Below are positions 28,701 through 36,150 of a stretch of DNA of 40,276 nt, one piece after another; position 1 is the stretch's first letter; every line of letters begins with the position of its first letter. The position numbers and the translations under genes were made by a program. Under the pieces are notes generated by a model. That model did not search any database. It had not been told where the DNA came from and worked only from the letters and a program-made list of their open reading frames with translations. This DNA is from Rhodospirillaceae bacterium (lineage in GTDB: Bacteria; Pseudomonadota; Alphaproteobacteria; Rhodospirillales; Casp-alpha2). The DNA is taken from positions 1-40,276 of the forward strand of contig NZRL01000164.1 of assembly GCA_002696205.1 (NCBI GenBank), in the 5' to 3' direction.

Positions 28701-30915
28701 GTTCGTCGATGCCCATGTCGCCCGGGTCCGCGAACAAGGAAACACCGTCCTGCGCCGCCGACTGAGAAGCGGGCAAACCCTGGAAACCCGGCGTGGCTGG
28801 CTGCCCGACGGCGGCGTCGTCAGTATCCATGTCGACATATCGGAAAGCGTCGGCATGGAGGAGCGCCTGCGCGAGGCCCGCGACACGGCCGAACAGGCAA
28901 ACCAGGCGAAATCCGTGTTCCTTGCCAATATGAGCCATGAAATCCGCACCCCCATGAACGGCATCCTGGGCGTCGCCGAAATGCTCCACGACACGTCGCT
29001 CAGCGGGACGCAACGCGGCATGCTCGGGATTATCCAGGATTCATGCCGCACCCTGATGGGCATCATTGATGACATCCTGGATTTCTCGAAGATCGAAGCC
29101 GGGCGCCTGGACCTGGACCTGGAACCTTTCCGGCTGAGCGACCTGGTCGAAGGCGTGGCCGATCTGATGGCCGCCCGCGCCGAGGAGAAGCGCAATCGCC
29201 TGAACGTTTTCATCGACCCCGCGATCCCGGACGAACTGATCGGCGACCCCACCCGGGTTCGCCAAATTCTTCTCAATCTGGTCGGCAACGCGGTCAAGTT
29301 CACCGATGACGGCCGGATCGAGATCGAGGTCTTGCGCGATCGCGGGCCCGCCGATGCCGATCGCGATGACGGCGCCGCAAGCTACCTGTTCCGCGTCCAG
29401 GATACCGGCGTCGGCATTCCAGCAGAGAACACGGAAAAGCTGTTCGAACCGTTCGAACAAGGGGATACGTCCACCATGCGGCGGTTCGGCGGCACGGGCT
29501 TGGGGCTTTCCATCAGCAAGGCCCTGGTCGACATGCTGGACGGTGAAATCGGCGCCGAAAGCCGCAAGGGCAAAGGATCGACGTTCTGGTTCCGCATCTC
29601 CATGGCATCCGGTCACGACCCGGTCGGCACCATAGGGCGCCCCTTTGCCGGCAAAAAGATCGGCGTCCTGGCCGGGGACCAAACGACGGCGGAGATCATT
29701 GGGACCTATCTGCGCCATCTGGGCGGCGAGATGGAGGTCATCCACAGTCTCCGGGCCCTTAATCGAACCGTGGCCGAAACCGGCGACCTGAATCGGCATT
29801 TCGACTTGTTGATTCTCGACCACGACCAAGCCCCCGACGGGGTCCCCCGTTTTATGGCGGGGCGGGAAAAAGCGGGCGATCCCATCGCGCACCGCACCGT
29901 CGTGCTGATGCCGCGCGCCGATATCATGACCGTTTCCGGCGAGCACCTCGGCGCCCGGAACCTGCTGGTCCCGAAACCGGTCCAGCGGTCGATGATCTGG
30001 AACGCCGCCGCAAGGGCGCTGGGGGCAAGCCTGCCGGGCCTCGATACGCCGGTCCGCGCGGCGGCCGATACGGCCGCCTTGCCGCTTTATCGGACACCCG
30101 ATATCGAAACCGCCCGTAGGGACGGCACCCTGATCCTGTTCGCCGAAGACAACCCGGTAAACTGCAAGGTCATCTGCATGATGCTGGAACGCCTGGGGGT
30201 CGCCGTCGAAACGGCGACCGACGGCGCCGATGCCTGGAGCCGCCTGCGACGGCAGAACTATGGGCTGCTGATCACCGATTGCCACATGCCGGAAATGGAC
30301 GGCTATGAATTGGCAGAGAAGGTTCGGCATCTGGAACGCACGGAGAAGCGCCCGCACCTGCCGATCGTGGCATTGACCGCGGACGCCCTGATCGGCACCA
30401 AGGAGCGCTGCCGCGCCGCCGGCATGGATGATTACATCGCCAAACCGGTCGACCGCACCGGACTCAACGAAATCATTCAACGGTGGCTGCCTCAGGCGGC
30501 CGGCGCCCGGCGCCCGCTCGATGGCGACGACCGGGCGACCCCAGCCGACAATGGGCGGAAACCCGGCGACGCGGTCCTCGACCTGCGCTACATCAATGAC
30601 GCCGTCGGCGGCGATGAAAGCATGGTCGCCCCCCTATTGCAGGACTATCTGCGAAATGCCCGGCGCCTGGTTGATGACCTGTTGGACGCCTTCGCCGAGC
30701 AGGATTACGTGCGCGCCCGCGAAGCCGCCCATGCCGCCAAGGGCACCTCGCGCCTTGCCGGGGCCGTGCGCTTCGCCAATCTGTGCGAAGAAATTGAGAT
30801 GCACCTGAATTCCGGCGACACCGGCCGCGCCGAGGAAATATCACGCCGCACCGAGCCTGAACTGGCGGTCGTCTCGCAGGCCGTCGCCGGACACGACCGG
30901 CGATCGCTGTCCTGA
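25759..30915 (+). CDS. Hybrid sensor histidine kinase (CHASE4-HAMP-PASx5-HisKA-HATPase-REC-REC-HPt)
   Basis: TM plus NWAQWEPLNDFARSG (CHASE4-like); HAMP; five PAS-like modules; H-box ANMSHEIRTPMNGILGV; G-box GTGLGLSIS; FAEDNPVN...ITDCHMPEMDG...AKPVD REC; HPt HAAKGTSRLAGA. ORF open from 25696; 25759 ATG gives the better N-terminal TM. Confidence 0.93.
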   Translation: MSIQTKIIAVLVFVLGGLLAGDLLVLDRVVLEGFRELERQEIRREIGRTMASVDDEVKVLDPLAENWAQWEPLNDFARSGNGDFARRFMTDKDLIAQSLDLIVVLDRDGRVLFRRLRNRGTGAEVTIPALNGHMFSRTHPLLAHARDIGHIRGTIATESGPMMIVATALRGKAGTEPAAGTVIVGRLLDKTTVSRISGQMNNALELTPITRDLSAGQRQRVDRILALNEPEIEQNTNGAWTAHLVQRDLFGFPAALYSISAWSSVHGLGENTVRTAGIMAVLASIVVLGVILYLMRRLIVRPFADMKRELLDIRASGDLSRTLNVRGADEFGLLGREINDLITERSEFEQALESHQEELEQRVAERTYELQKEIADKEAAQEHLRFSEFSLSHSGEGLFWLRRDQRILYANEATCRQLGYTQKELLNMAYPDFSDGPPPETDWDIFWEGLKNAGQTRFETRHRCKDGSVVPVEVRANVMEYAGEEFLFAFVQDISRRLAREQALIESERRFRTLTEEANQGIVVHRGFHPLYVNPAFLRIFGYDSHNEFLQQGSLEATLAPEEIARIRGYDLTRIQGGDAPSDYIYRGLKNDGTEIWLNNRSFLIEWGDGPAVCMVLFDVTESRIATQQLYMLESAMAEVYDPFFAFGSDGRFIYVNEAACRNLGYSRTELLNMRVVDINPSRETIWDERWAYMKEHGHRVSISEHRRKNGTTFPVELIATFLDYEGKEYVFSFARDISERQEAENKLRRAHDELEKRVEERTLELTREVEERRRAEAAVQRSETRLRAALDSLQEGFALFDADDRLVLMNDRYADTHPEAEEILAEGGTFEDILRSSMAQGVIAEARGREEEFLADRLIAHNNPGPPIIREFTDGRWYLLQENRTSDGGISTTATDISALKRIEGDLKQKTDLFDTAVRAMNNGIVVLDQDLRYVTFNDHFIELFQLPPDLVHEGRPLADTIRFLAERGEYGDLPGTIDEFVDAHVARVREQGNTVLRRRLRSGQTLETRRGWLPDGGVVSIHVDISESVGMEERLREARDTAEQANQAKSVFLANMSHEIRTPMNGILGVAEMLHDTSLSGTQRGMLGIIQDSCRTLMGIIDDILDFSKIEAGRLDLDLEPFRLSDLVEGVADLMAARAEEKRNRLNVFIDPAIPDELIGDPTRVRQILLNLVGNAVKFTDDGRIEIEVLRDRGPADADRDDGAASYLFRVQDTGVGIPAENTEKLFEPFEQGDTSTMRRFGGTGLGLSISKALVDMLDGEIGAESRKGKGSTFWFRISMASGHDPVGTIGRPFAGKKIGVLAGDQTTAEIIGTYLRHLGGEMEVIHSLRALNRTVAETGDLNRHFDLLILDHDQAPDGVPRFMAGREKAGDPIAHRTVVLMPRADIMTVSGEHLGARNLLVPKPVQRSMIWNAAARALGASLPGLDTPVRAAADTAALPLYRTPDIETARRDGTLILFAEDNPVNCKVICMMLERLGVAVETATDGADAWSRLRRQNYGLLITDCHMPEMDGYELAEKVRHLERTEKRPHLPIVALTADALIGTKERCRAAGMDDYIAKPVDRTGLNEIIQRWLPQAAGARRPLDGDDRATPADNGRKPGDAVLDLRYINDAVGGDESMVAPLLQDYLRNARRLVDDLLDAFAEQDYVRAREAAHAAKGTSRLAGAVRFANLCEEIEMHLNSGDTGRAEEISRRTEPELAVVSQAVAGHDRRSLS

Positions 30916-31078
30916 CATGGGTTTCGACCGGACATCGGCCTGAACCCTAATGTGTGCAAGGCACAATCGGCGTTGCGCGGGGCGCAGGCCGTGGTACCAT
31001 TTATGAGAGAATGGCCATGGAAACGGCCCAAGTAGGCCTTGGCCACAAGGTCCTTGCAACGCCTAGAAGAGGTGACTT

Positions 31079-31483
31079 TTGAGCGACCCTATTTATGCAG
31101 ACAAAACCGCCTTGATCATCGACGATCAGGAATTCGTCCTGAACATCGTCTGCAAAATGCTGGAACAAATCGGTTTCGGCACGATCAAGACCGCCGCCGA
31201 CGGACAAGGCGGCCTCGAGGCCGTGGCGGCAAGCCGACCTGCCATCGTTCTGTGCGATATTGAAATGCGGCCGATGGACGGCCTGACGTTTCTAAAGGAA
31301 CTGCGCGATTCAAGCGATCCGTCGGTCCGCGACACGCCGGTCATCTTTCTGACCAGCCACGGCCGCCACGAACTGGTATCTCAGGCCCGCGCGTTGGGGG
31401 CGGACGGGTTCGTCACCAAACCGGCGACGGTGACCATGCTGCGCGAACGCATCGAACAGTCCTTCGACAGCCGCGCCGCCTGA
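31079..31483 (+). CDS. Single-domain response regulator (CheY-like), probable TTG start
   Basis: 134 aa: ALIIDDQEFVLNIVCKMLEQIGF...IVLCDIEMRPMDGLTFL...VIFLTSHGR...GFVTKPA; upstream AAGAGGTGA ribosome-binding-like sequence. Confidence 0.9.
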   Translation: MSDPIYADKTALIIDDQEFVLNIVCKMLEQIGFGTIKTAADGQGGLEAVAASRPAIVLCDIEMRPMDGLTFLKELRDSSDPSVRDTPVIFLTSHGRHELVSQARALGADGFVTKPATVTMLRERIEQSFDSRAA

Positions 31484-31500
31484 CGGCGGGCGCGGCTTTC
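31469..31500 (+). terminator. Rho-independent terminator overlapping the response-regulator stop
   Basis: AGCCGCGCCGCC-TGAC-GGCGGGCGCGGCT followed by TTCTTCG. Confidence 0.65.
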
Positions 31501-31530
31501 TTCGAATTTCCGTAGGCCCGATCCCGACGA

Positions 31531-32466
31531 TCAGGTGCGGGCGACCAGGTGGCCCGGCGACACCTCGTCGTAGGTGACAAGCTCCGGCGTGTAGCCCAGC
31601 GGCTTCACCGGGCTTGGGATTTCGTCGACCATCAGCTTGCGTTCCTTGCGCCGCTGGTTCGGATCGGCCACCGGCACGGCGGCCAACAGCTTCTTCGTAT
31701 AGGGATGGGTCGGGTTTTCAAAAATGTCCTCGCGGCTGCCGATCTCGACGATCTGGCCCAGGAACATGACGGCGACCCGGTGGCTGATGCGTTCGACCAC
31801 GGCCATGTCATGACTGATGAACAGATAGGACAGACCAAGCTCCGATTGCAGGTCCATCAGCAGGTTGATGACCTGGGCCTTGATGGTCACGTCGAGGGCC
31901 GAGACGGCCTCGTCGCAGATGATCAATTTCGGGTCCATGGCGAGGGCCCGGGCGATGGAAACGCGCTGGCGCTGGCCGCCCGAGAATTCATGGGGATAGC
32001 GGGTCGCGAAATCGACCGGCAGGTTGACCTTGCGCAACAGATCGCCGACCCGTGCGTCGATACCGTCCCTGGGCACCAGATTATGGACCTTCAGGGGCTC
32101 GGCCAGGATATCGCGCACGGACATTCGCGGATTGAGCGACGAATACGGATCCTGGAAGATCATCTGGACCTTGGTATAGAAATCGCGCCGGTCGCCGCCC
32201 TTGTGCGACGCCATGTCCTGGCCCTGGAAGGTCACGTTGCCGGAGGTCGCGGCCTCCAACCCGACGATGGTGCGGCCGGTCGTCGTCTTGCCGCAGCCGC
32301 TTTCGCCGACGATGCTCAGCGTCTCACCGGCGCGGACCTTGAAGGACACGCCCTCGACCGCGTGCACACGGGCCAGGGTCCGGCGCAGCAGGCCCTCCTT
32401 GATATCGAAGTAGGTCGTCAGGTTGTCGACTTCCAACAGGTAGTCGGGATTGGACATCTCGTTCAT
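31531..32466 (-). CDS. Di/oligopeptide ABC transporter ATP-binding protein (DppF/OppF type)
   Basis: GESGCGKTTTGRTIVGLEAATSG...FSGGQRQRVSIARALAMDPKLIICDEAVSALDVTIKAQVINLLMDLQ and C-terminal HPYTKKLLAAVPVADPNQRRKER. Confidence 0.93.
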   Translation of the reverse strand: MNEMSNPDYLLEVDNLTTYFDIKEGLLRRTLARVHAVEGVSFKVRAGETLSIVGESGCGKTTTGRTIVGLEAATSGNVTFQGQDMASHKGGDRRDFYTKVQMIFQDPYSSLNPRMSVRDILAEPLKVHNLVPRDGIDARVGDLLRKVNLPVDFATRYPHEFSGGQRQRVSIARALAMDPKLIICDEAVSALDVTIKAQVINLLMDLQSELGLSYLFISHDMAVVERISHRVAVMFLGQIVEIGSREDIFENPTHPYTKKLLAAVPVADPNQRRKERKLMVDEIPSPVKPLGYTPELVTYDEVSPGHLVART

Positions 32467-32516
32467 TTCGGTTCCACCCAATTCGGTTTTTTTGATTAAG
32501 AGGCGCTGACGGTGGG

Positions 32517-33374
32517 TCAGGCGACGGCGGGGAATTTTTCCGGCGCGGCCTTGCCCGTCATGCTGCCGATGCGCGGCACGGCGTTGATCAGCTTCTTCGT
32601 GTAGGGGTGCTGCGGGTCGTGGAAGATCTGGTCGACCGGCCCCTGTTCGACGATTTCGCCGTGGTACATGACGACCACCCGGTCGGCCATTTCGGCGATC
32701 ACCGCCATGTCGTGGGTGATGAACATGACCGACATGCCGAACTCTTCCTGCAGGTCCTTGATCAGGTCGAGAATCTGCGCCTGGATCGTCACGTCCAGGG
32801 CCGTCGTCGGCTCGTCCGCGATCAACAGGGCCGGCTCGCAGGCCAACGCCATGGCGATCATCACCCGCTGGCGCATGCCGCCGGACAGGTGGTGGGGATA
32901 TTGGTTCAGCTTGCCCCGGGGATCCGGAATGCGAACCCGGTTGAGCAGGCCGACGATCTTTTCCTCGGCCGCTTCCGGCTCCATGTTCTGATGCTGGAAC
33001 AGGGGTTCGGTCAGCTGCGTGCGGATGCTGAGCACCGGGTTCAGGCAGGTCATCGGTTCCTGGAAGATCATCGAGATCTCCTTGCCCCGGATGTCCTGCA
33101 CCACGGAACTTTCCGCCTGGGAGAGGTCGATGCGGCCATGATCCCGGCTGTTGAAATGAATATGTCCCTCGGGGATGTAGGCGCCCATCATTTCGTTCAG
33201 ACGCAACAGCGACATCGCCGTGACCGATTTACCGGAGCCGGACTCGCCGACCACCCCGACCGTCTCGCCGGGCATGATGTTGTAGGACACCCCGCGCACG
33301 GCTTGGACATGCTCGCCGCTGGTGGGAAAGGTCACATGAAGATTGTCGAACTCGACCAGGGGCGTTTCGGCCAT
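32517..33374 (-). CDS. Di/oligopeptide ABC transporter ATP-binding protein (DppD/OppD type)
   Basis: MAETPLVEFDNLHVTFPTSGEHVQAVRGVSYNI...GESGSGKSVTAMSLLRL...LSGGMRQRVMIAMALACEPALLIADEPTTALDVTIQAQIL. Confidence 0.93.
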   Translation of the reverse strand: MAETPLVEFDNLHVTFPTSGEHVQAVRGVSYNIMPGETVGVVGESGSGKSVTAMSLLRLNEMMGAYIPEGHIHFNSRDHGRIDLSQAESSVVQDIRGKEISMIFQEPMTCLNPVLSIRTQLTEPLFQHQNMEPEAAEEKIVGLLNRVRIPDPRGKLNQYPHHLSGGMRQRVMIAMALACEPALLIADEPTTALDVTIQAQILDLIKDLQEEFGMSVMFITHDMAVIAEMADRVVVMYHGEIVEQGPVDQIFHDPQHPYTKKLINAVPRIGSMTGKAAPEKFPAVA

Positions 33375-33426
33375 TGTCTGCCTCGTTTTTTCGGTTGTTG
33401 TATACTTGGATGTCTGTCTTTGAAGA

Positions 33427-33996
33427 TCAGTGGACGGATCGCGACGCGGCCCCGGCGGCCCAAAGCACGCCCGGCGGCGCGAACCGCGTTCCCGTCGGGA
33501 CCTTGGAGCCACCGCCGCCGCGCACCTTGTCCGAGCCCAAGCCCAGGAAATGGGCATGGACCCATTTGCTTGCGCGGAAATCGACGTTCAGATCGTCGAG
33601 AACTTCGGAAACCTCGGTCAGCAAGGCCCGGCCATGAGCGATCTGGGTGTCCGGGAACCACCAGGCCAGAATTTCATGCACCGTATTCCGGTTGCCGGCC
33701 CGCCATTCGCCGATGACATAGATCGTCTGCAACTCGAACAGGGTCAGCCCCTTGGTCGCCGGCGGGTTGAACCGCACGATGAACGGATCCGTCTGCCACA
33801 ATAGGTCGAGGAACGCACCGACGGCCTCGCCAAGAGCCTCGGGTAAGCTGTGAGGTTCGGCCCCCGCCGAACCGCCCCGCCCTGCCCGATCGGAACGGCT
33901 GCTTTCCGGAACGGCCCCCCGCCAATCCCGGATCGCCAACAAGACAAGTGCCTCGCCGGCATTCAACAGATTCTTCATCGGTTTCAGGTCGGTCAT
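33427..33996 (-). CDS. Hypothetical protein, 189 aa
   Basis: Long ORF with no strongly supported family; GLTLFELQTIYVIGEWRAGNRNTVHEILAWWFPDTQIAHGRALLTEVSEVLDDLNVDFRASKWVHAHF. Co-directional with dppD/dppF. Confidence 0.65.
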   Translation of the reverse strand: MTDLKPMKNLLNAGEALVLLAIRDWRGAVPESSRSDRAGRGGSAGAEPHSLPEALGEAVGAFLDLLWQTDPFIVRFNPPATKGLTLFELQTIYVIGEWRAGNRNTVHEILAWWFPDTQIAHGRALLTEVSEVLDDLNVDFRASKWVHAHFLGLGSDKVRGGGGSKVPTGTRFAPPGVLWAAGAASRSVH

Positions 33997-34026
33997 GGGC
34001 GCGTCTCCTCTGACGCCTTAGGTAAT

Positions 34027-34045
34027 GTTAATAATAATCATTCGC
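34027..34045. promoter_or_regulatory. Fur-box-like sequence upstream of the 189-aa gene
   Basis: GTTAATAATAATCATTCGC matches GATAATGATAATCATTATC at 15 of 19 positions. Confidence 0.4.
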
Positions 34046-34107
34046 AATATTTTTCTCTTTTGAATTTTCGCATTTCTTCACCGGGCGGCTCATCGCGCGG
34101 GCGCCGG

Positions 34108-34150
34108 TCACAGATCGCCCCGGGACCAATCACACATCGCGCCGGGTGCC
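34108..34150. repeat. Degenerate 22-bp direct repeat, two copies
   Basis: TCACAGATCGCCCCGGGACC and TCACACATCGCGCCGGGTGCC, offset 22 bp. Confidence 0.4.
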
Positions 34151-34164
34151 GACGAGCCCCGGAA

Positions 34165-34845
34165 TTATGCCCCGGCCTTGGCCTCGGCGGCGGCGACCAG
34201 GCCGCGAAACAGGTTCTGGTGACGATGATGGAAGATCAGAAATTCGGGGTGCCATTGCACACCGATGAGAAAGCCGTCACCCGGACGTTCGGTCGCCTGG
34301 ATCACGCCGCCCCCGTCGCGGGCCGCGACGATCAGGCCATCGCCCAGGCGGTCGACCGCCTGATGATGGAGACTGTTGACCTTGGCCCGCTCGCCCCCCA
34401 TCAGCCGGGCCAGGCGAGTGCCTTCCTTGATCGACACGTCCTTTCGCGCAAGAACTGTGCGCATGCGCGGCAGGTCCTGATACACGGTATAGATATCCTG
34501 ATGCAGGGTGCCGCCCAGGTGAATATTGATCATCTGCGAACCCCGGCAGATCCCCATCACCGGCAGGTCCGCATGCAGGGCTTGGTCCAAGGCTCCCTGT
34601 TCCATAGCGTCGCGGGCTTCGTCGATCCTGAGGTCGAGCGACAATTCACCGCCATAGAGCCCCGCCCCGATATCGTCCCCGCCGCCGATGATCAATCCGT
34701 CCAGGCCATCGATATCGGTCTTGCCGTTGACCGACATGCGCACGGCCTTCCCGCCGGCCCGGGTCACCGACAGCCAGTTGGCGAGCCAAGACATGGCCGC
34801 GCCCCTGTTGGACACGGTCACGCCGATGCGCGGTCTCTTTCTCAT
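34165..34845 (-). CDS. Class I glutamine amidotransferase, gamma-glutamyl-GABA hydrolase (PuuD/peptidase C26)-like
   Basis: MRKRPRIGVTVSNRGAAMSWLANWLSV...DIDGLDGLIIGGGDDIGAGLYGG...LPVMGICRGSQMINIHLGGTLHQDI...VNSLHHQAVDRLG...GVQWHPEF; nucleophile Cys and catalytic H/E present. Confidence 0.92.
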   Translation of the reverse strand: MRKRPRIGVTVSNRGAAMSWLANWLSVTRAGGKAVRMSVNGKTDIDGLDGLIIGGGDDIGAGLYGGELSLDLRIDEARDAMEQGALDQALHADLPVMGICRGSQMINIHLGGTLHQDIYTVYQDLPRMRTVLARKDVSIKEGTRLARLMGGERAKVNSLHHQAVDRLGDGLIVAARDGGGVIQATERPGDGFLIGVQWHPEFLIFHHRHQNLFRGLVAAAEAKAGA

Positions 34846-35951
34846 CGGGCGAGCTTGGCCTTCGCGGCGTCCAGCCACCGCAAGGGGGCGGGCTTGCGCA
34901 GACGTCGGCGGCGGGATCGCGCCAGTCGGTCCAGGCGCCGCGGATCGGCGGCCAATTCCTCGATCCGAACCCAGCGGTTCCATTCGACCACGGGCGACCA
35001 GGCCGGATTGCCCAGATCGCAATTCGGCAGGCGGTAATGAAAGGTCGGCCGCGCCTTGATCAGCGGGTCGTCCAACCGCGAGATCACCCGGTCCTCGTCG
35101 AGATGGCGGAACAGGGGCAGCATGTCCAATTCGCGATCGCGCGTCGGATTGTGCTCCAGATAATCGTCGATCAATTGCGCCTGTTCGGGTGCGTAGTCCG
35201 GATCCAACACCTTCAGGACATAATCCTTCGGAAACGGATCGGAATGGGGCAGCAGGCGGCGCGTCATGTCGATATCAATCTCTTCACGCAGACGGTCGGC
35301 CAAGACGAAATAGGCCCTGAGGAACCGTGCAATGTCGCGTGCGTCCAAGGTCGGCAGTTCCGGATTGAGGTGCAGCCCGAAGCCATAAAGCGGATTGTCC
35401 GCCGTCCCCTTGGCCCCGGCCTCCCGCAGATCATCCGTCAACGCCGCCGTCTGCCCCAATTCATCCCAGGGAATGGGCGGGGTGACGATCTCCACCGGGA
35501 CGATGCCGGTGACGGCCCGGCCCAGCGTATCGCGGGCGGCCCCCTCCAGGTCCCGGACAACGTCCTCGGGCAGAATCTTGGAAAGGTCGACGGTCTTTTC
35601 CTCGCCGCTGCCGGCATCCTCGCCATGAACGATCCGGGCATCCAATTCGACGACAAAGGCACCGAACTCCGTACTCTCGACGCGCAACCGATGGGGGTCG
35701 TCCTCGGCGATCTCGCCACCGAACCGCTTCTGGACAAGCGCGGCGGCCGCCGGCACGTCCAGCCCCGCGAATTCGATTTCGACGCCGACGCGGCGGGTTT
35801 CGCGTTCTTCCGTTTGCGGATGCGGCGGGCGATGGGGGTGAAGCTTCGGAACCTTGCCGTCGGCGGGCAAGACACCGCCGTCATGCGGACGGTTGCCGGG
35901 CGTCGTCTGCGAAGCAGCATTGGGCGATATGTCGCGGGGAATATCCGTCAT
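34842..35951 (-). CDS. Putative amidoligase enzyme (glutamine-synthetase-fold COOH-NH2 ligase)
   Basis: RRVGVEIEFAGLDVPAAAALVQKRFGGEI...VIVELDARIV-like strands, PVEIVTPPIPWDELG, YGFGLHLNPELPTLDA; stop overlaps the GATase start (ATGA). Confidence 0.85.
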   Translation of the reverse strand: MTDIPRDISPNAASQTTPGNRPHDGGVLPADGKVPKLHPHRPPHPQTEERETRRVGVEIEFAGLDVPAAAALVQKRFGGEIAEDDPHRLRVESTEFGAFVVELDARIVHGEDAGSGEEKTVDLSKILPEDVVRDLEGAARDTLGRAVTGIVPVEIVTPPIPWDELGQTAALTDDLREAGAKGTADNPLYGFGLHLNPELPTLDARDIARFLRAYFVLADRLREEIDIDMTRRLLPHSDPFPKDYVLKVLDPDYAPEQAQLIDDYLEHNPTRDRELDMLPLFRHLDEDRVISRLDDPLIKARPTFHYRLPNCDLGNPAWSPVVEWNRWVRIEELAADPRRLDRLARSRRRRLRKPAPLRWLDAAKAKLAR

Positions 35952-36111
35952 GAGACAGCGGAACGGCACATTTTTCGCGGCAGCCACAGGATCGTTTCCC
36001 GGGCGCAACCCGCCGTTCGGTTTCGTTAATATGCAGGCGATGCCGCCGATTTTCAAGGAACGGCGCTATTCAGGGCGCAATCCGCTGACCCTACGCGGCG
36101 AAAATTCAGGC

Positions 36112-36150
36112 AAAATGGTGGGCACACAAGGCCTCGATCCCTGGATCATG
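36112..36150 (-). other. Possible degraded tRNA 3'-end remnant
   Basis: Minus strand CCAGGGATCGAGGCCTTGTGTGCCCACCATTTTG resembles a T-arm/acceptor 3' end ending in CCA, but a full cloverleaf is not present. Confidence 0.25.

Noticed and set aside
29041-30480. 479-aa minus-strand ORF inside the hybrid kinase
   Set aside because: Shadow frame of the kinase's HATPase/REC segments.
33400-33405. GTATAC upstream of dppD as a member of the GntR regulon
   Set aside because: Only the hexamer core is conserved (TTGTATACTTGG); kept only as a side note because the core is expected several times by chance.
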